Assembly (NCBI GenBank): GCA_028291305.1
Contig: JAQGII010000185.1
Span: 1-8,526, forward strand
Source of the DNA: Caulobacteraceae bacterium
Lineage (GTDB): Bacteria > Pseudomonadota > Alphaproteobacteria > Caulobacterales > Caulobacteraceae
Length of the DNA stretch: 8,526 bases
Direction of reading: 5' to 3'
Part shown: positions 6,707 to 8,526 of the stretch, piece after piece
How the letters are laid out: each line of letters opens with the position of its first letter
Position numbering within the stretch: position 1 is the first letter of the stretch
The notes under the pieces: model-generated
The model's input: the letters and a program-made list of their open reading frames with translations, nothing else
Database searches by the model: none
What the model was told of the DNA's origin: nothing
Program-made: the position numbers and the translations under genes

Positions 6707-6993
6707 GGTCGGCAGACGACCCGGACGACGTGGTCTTCGCCGCTGCTCTCCCAAGGCCGGTGCAGTCGAAGTTTGATCAGGTATTCGCCGGCGGCCTCAC
6801 ACCGGAAGACATGCCAGCGCGTGGGTCGCCCGCCGAACCCAGACTGCGGCTCGGTCACGGTCTCGACCGCCGTGATGGTGTCCGGGGTCTTAAACTCCCA
6901 CAGACGCCCGGTCGCGCCCTCGGCGCGCACCTGAACCTTGAAGGGCTCACCTACCTGGACGTCTACACCGCCGTCTAGCGAAGCCTCCTGCAT
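6703..6993 (-). CDS. Chagasin-like (I42) inhibitor of papain-type cysteine proteases
   Basis: This 96-residue protein carries the three inhibitory loops of chagasin in the right order and spacing. The BC loop is EGATGRLWEF (25-34, replacing the usual NPTTGYxW), the DE loop is GFGG (52-55) and the FG loop is RPWE (79-82). The strand pattern between them fits the immunoglobulin-like I42 fold. Chagasins block C1 peptidases by wedging these loops into the active-site cleft. There is no signal peptide, so it would act in the cytoplasm. The start codon lies 2 bases after the stop of the papain-like protease gene; a GGAG inside the protease's last codons (7005-7008) is 11 bases upstream, so translation is probably coupled. 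An AGGAGG also occurs just inside the reading frame, but no in-frame start follows it closely. The neighbouring protease is the obvious target (inference). Confidence 0.83.
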   Translation of the reverse strand: MQEASLDGGVDVQVGEPFKVQVRAEGATGRLWEFKTPDTITAVETVTEPQSGFGGRPTRWHVFRCEAAGEYLIKLRLHRPWESSGEDHVVRVVCRP

Positions 6994-6995
6994 GG

Positions 6996-7805
6996 CTAGG
7001 CCAACTCCACAGCATAAAACGGATTCACATCATCCAGTTCACACTCACCGTAGGCGATGCGGAAATAGCCGTCCTCGCCGAAGTCTTGGCCCCAGCTGTT
7101 CTTGCAAATCCAGCACCCGTCTTCGTCGTCGTAGCCGACCACCGCAATCGCGTGGTTCCCCTCGAAATCTCCTGAGACATGTCGGTAGATGCCACTCTTA
7201 TAGAAGGCAAAGTCACTGAAAACCTGCATGCCGCCAATGACGGGCCCGCTGACCAAAGCGCGTTTTCGCTCGGCTCGGCTGAGAGCACGGCGATAGGACT
7301 TCAGGGTGACGGCCGGCTTGATCTGCACGCACGCCACATCATGGGCGACGTAGGGAAAATCGGATTGCAGACCGATGCCGATCATTCGAGCCGCTTCGAG
7401 CGCCGGAACGAAACTCCAACCCGCCAAGCAGGAGCCGCCATTGCAGTAGAACAGGTGCGCCTCTGAGAGATCGAGCACAGCGCCGCTGCCGATCATATGG
7501 GCGCTTTCCATTACCGCGCACGTCGCAAACGCGACGCAGGACCCACAATCACCCTGATGCTTGACCTTCGTGACCCTTCCACCGCCATCGGATCGCCAGT
7601 CGACTTTCGGCGGCAACGGAGCGCCCGCAAACGATGCTTGATCCGAAGGTTGAAGCATCGCCCGGTCGGCTGGAGAGATCTGTAGGCCAAAGAGGTGACT
7701 GGCAGTCCCCCCACCGATTGGGGGAAAGATTGGCTCCGCGGCGGGTACCCAGGCGGAATCACCCTGTTCCGCTAGTGCCACCTTCAGGTCTTCCAGGGTC
7801 AGCAT
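6996..7805 (-). CDS. Papain-like (C1 family) cysteine protease, cytoplasmic
   Basis: This 269-residue protein has the papain active site: oxyanion Q84 and catalytic C90 in HQGDCGSCVAF, H218 in GNHAIAVVGYD, and N236 in KNSWGQDFGEDGYFRI. LFYCNGG (about 115-121) and GPVIGGMQVFSDFAFYKSGIY are further C1 landmarks. The residue after the catalytic cysteine is valine, not the usual tryptophan. The N-terminal 65 residues (LTLEDLKVALAEQG) are not a signal peptide and do not look like the classical I29 propeptide. The enzyme is therefore probably made inside the cell without a secreted zymogen stage, and would need another form of control. That control is probably the chagasin-like protein encoded 2 bases downstream. 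GGAGGG (7809-7814, minus) lies 3 bases before the ATG, a good if close ribosome site. Substrate unknown. Confidence 0.88.
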   Translation of the reverse strand: MLTLEDLKVALAEQGDSAWVPAAEPIFPPIGGGTASHLFGLQISPADRAMLQPSDQASFAGAPLPPKVDWRSDGGGRVTKVKHQGDCGSCVAFATCAVMESAHMIGSGAVLDLSEAHLFYCNGGSCLAGWSFVPALEAARMIGIGLQSDFPYVAHDVACVQIKPAVTLKSYRRALSRAERKRALVSGPVIGGMQVFSDFAFYKSGIYRHVSGDFEGNHAIAVVGYDDEDGCWICKNSWGQDFGEDGYFRIAYGECELDDVNPFYAVELA

Positions 7806-7995
7806 AGGCCCTCCGCCGATCGAAAGTTTTTATCATAGAGCTAGGCGGTAGTTGTACCCCAGGTTCTTTCCGCTTGAGGCCCCGTCTCGTTGTGGGAGGT
7901 TGAGGGCAGGATAGCCTAGCCGGCAGCTTTGTATGACGGCGGGCGCGTAAGGTTACGCCTCGCGGCGGCGGTGCGATCTAACCACTCTGCAGGCC
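7806..7995. other. Divergent intergenic region between the C1 protease operon and mobC
   Basis: These 190 bases separate two outward-facing genes. On the minus strand TATGAT (7832-7837) could be a -10 for the protease operon, with no good -35 visible. The half nearer mobC contains the dyad described separately. The edge of the cargo block may lie here, but I find no copy of the 127-186 hairpin. Confidence 0.4.
7941..7962. promoter_or_regulatory. Inverted repeat upstream of mobC; candidate part of oriT
   Basis: GCGTAA (7945-7950) and TTACGC (7953-7958) form a perfect dyad around GG. Read on the minus strand it continues from CTTACGC into GCCCGCC. This loosely resembles the inverted-repeat-plus-nic layout of IncQ-type origins (TAAGTGCG/CCCT), where the nick site follows the repeat. 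oriT commonly lies just upstream of mobilisation genes, as here (33 bases before mobC). The match is weak, so a mobC operator is an equally good reading. Confidence 0.35.
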
Positions 7996-8517
7996 ATGGC
8001 GACGTTCAGCGTTCGCGTCCCCAACGATCTTGCCGCCCGGTTTGACCTGGCCGCCGGTCCGGCTGGCGGCCGCTCGCCGCTCCTGCGGCGCCTGATCCGA
8101 TCGGCGGCTGGCTCATGCGAAACGGTGCCGACGGAGACCTCAAGACCTCCGAGGGGCGCGCGGATCATGCTGCGCCTGACCGCCGCTGAGGCGGCCGGCG
8201 TGGACGTCGAGGCCGCCGCCCTGGGCCTGCGCCGGGCGACCTGGATCTCCGCGCTCGTCCGCCGCCGGGTGCTCGGCCAGCCGACCTTCGCGCGGTCGGA
8301 TGCGCTGCTGCTGACGGGCGTGCGGAGCGAGCTGCGGCGCATCGGCGTCAACGTCAACCAGATCGCCCGCGCCCTGAACACGGCCGTGCTGGAAGGTCGC
8401 GTGCTGGACACCGAGCTGACCGCGGTGGACGACCTGCGCCGCGAGCTTCGGGCGCACATCCTGGCGCTGGGCGAGGCCTTCGAAGGCAACCTGGCCTATT
8501 GGGCCGGCGAGCCGTGA
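7996..8517 (+). CDS. mobC: MobC-family plasmid mobilisation relaxosome protein
   Basis: This 173-residue protein has two parts. Residues 1-40 (FSVRVPNDLAARFDLA, then SPLLRRLI) look like a ribbon-helix-helix DNA-binding fold. Residues 104-165 carry the MobC domain, with the core NVNQIARALN at 119-128 preceded by SELRRIG, which is highly characteristic of the family. MobC proteins bind oriT and help the relaxase to open and nick the strand. The stop overlaps GTG of a following gene (GTGA), the arrangement typical of mobC-relaxase operons. A weak GCAGG precedes the ATG. Codon use is strongly GC-rich at third positions, more so than the protease genes to the left, which fits mobC being backbone and the proteases cargo. 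Confidence 0.88.
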   Translation: MATFSVRVPNDLAARFDLAAGPAGGRSPLLRRLIRSAAGSCETVPTETSRPPRGARIMLRLTAAEAAGVDVEAAALGLRRATWISALVRRRVLGQPTFARSDALLLTGVRSELRRIGVNVNQIARALNTAVLEGRVLDTELTAVDDLRRELRAHILALGEAFEGNLAYWAGEP

Positions 8518-8526
8518 GCGACCTTC
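8514..8526 (+). CDS. Start of the next gene, probably a relaxase (partial)
   Basis: GTG at 8514-8516 overlaps the mobC stop (GTGA) and opens a frame reading V/M-S-D-L to the window end. Only 13 bases are visible, so the call rests on position: mobC genes are usually followed, with overlap, by the relaxase they serve. Confidence 0.42.

Noticed and set aside
7707..7724. Hairpin-like C-run and G-run (CCCCCC ... GGGGG)
   Set aside because: It lies inside the protease gene and encodes the PP..GGG stretch of its N-terminal region. There is no T-tract, so a terminator is unlikely.
1..8526. CRISPR array, tRNA, rRNA, complete insertion sequence
   Set aside because: I see no regularly spaced repeats, no cloverleaf-like sequence and no transposase with terminal inverted repeats.

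Overview
The window is GC-rich DNA (GC-poor only near 80-120 and 3180-3260) with the codon use and gene families of a Rhizobiales-type alphaproteobacterium; a Methylobacterium-like host is my best guess, from overall impression only. It looks like an accessory cargo block set into a mobilisable plasmid or integrative element. A truncated RadC (JAB domain) gene lies at the left edge, and a MobC gene leading into an overlapping next gene (probably a relaxase) lies at the right edge.

Left part (1-2619): a radC remnant on the minus strand loses recognisable homology near position 75. Next come a short AT-rich patch and a nested hairpin with tandem 11-bp repeats (127-186). Two minus-strand genes follow, an excisionase-like winged-helix protein (204-404) and a large tyrosine recombinase with all the expected catalytic residues (610-2619). 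This has the form of an int/xis module next to an attachment end.

Middle part (2620-6706): a 307-base stretch without a gene, then a small DUF6471-type protein on the minus strand. It diverges from a two-gene plus-strand operon encoding an AAA ATPase and a subtilisin-like serine protease. I recognise the pair as IetA/IetS, known as a plasmid stability toxin-antitoxin system on the Agrobacterium Ti plasmid pTiC58 and listed among anti-phage defence systems. An AT-rich divergent control region holds a perfect inverted repeat, with a third copy of the half-site over the DUF6471 start codon.

Right part (6703-7805): convergent with ietS and overlapping it by 4 bases is a minus-strand operon. It encodes a papain-like cysteine protease without a signal peptide, followed 2 bases later by a chagasin-like (I42) cysteine protease inhibitor that has all three inhibitory loops. 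This protease/inhibitor pair is the best candidate for an undescribed system: a protease with its own antidote, placed tail to tail with a known protease-based stability/defence module. The window ends with a non-coding region holding a dyad that may be part of oriT, then mobC and the first codons of the next gene.
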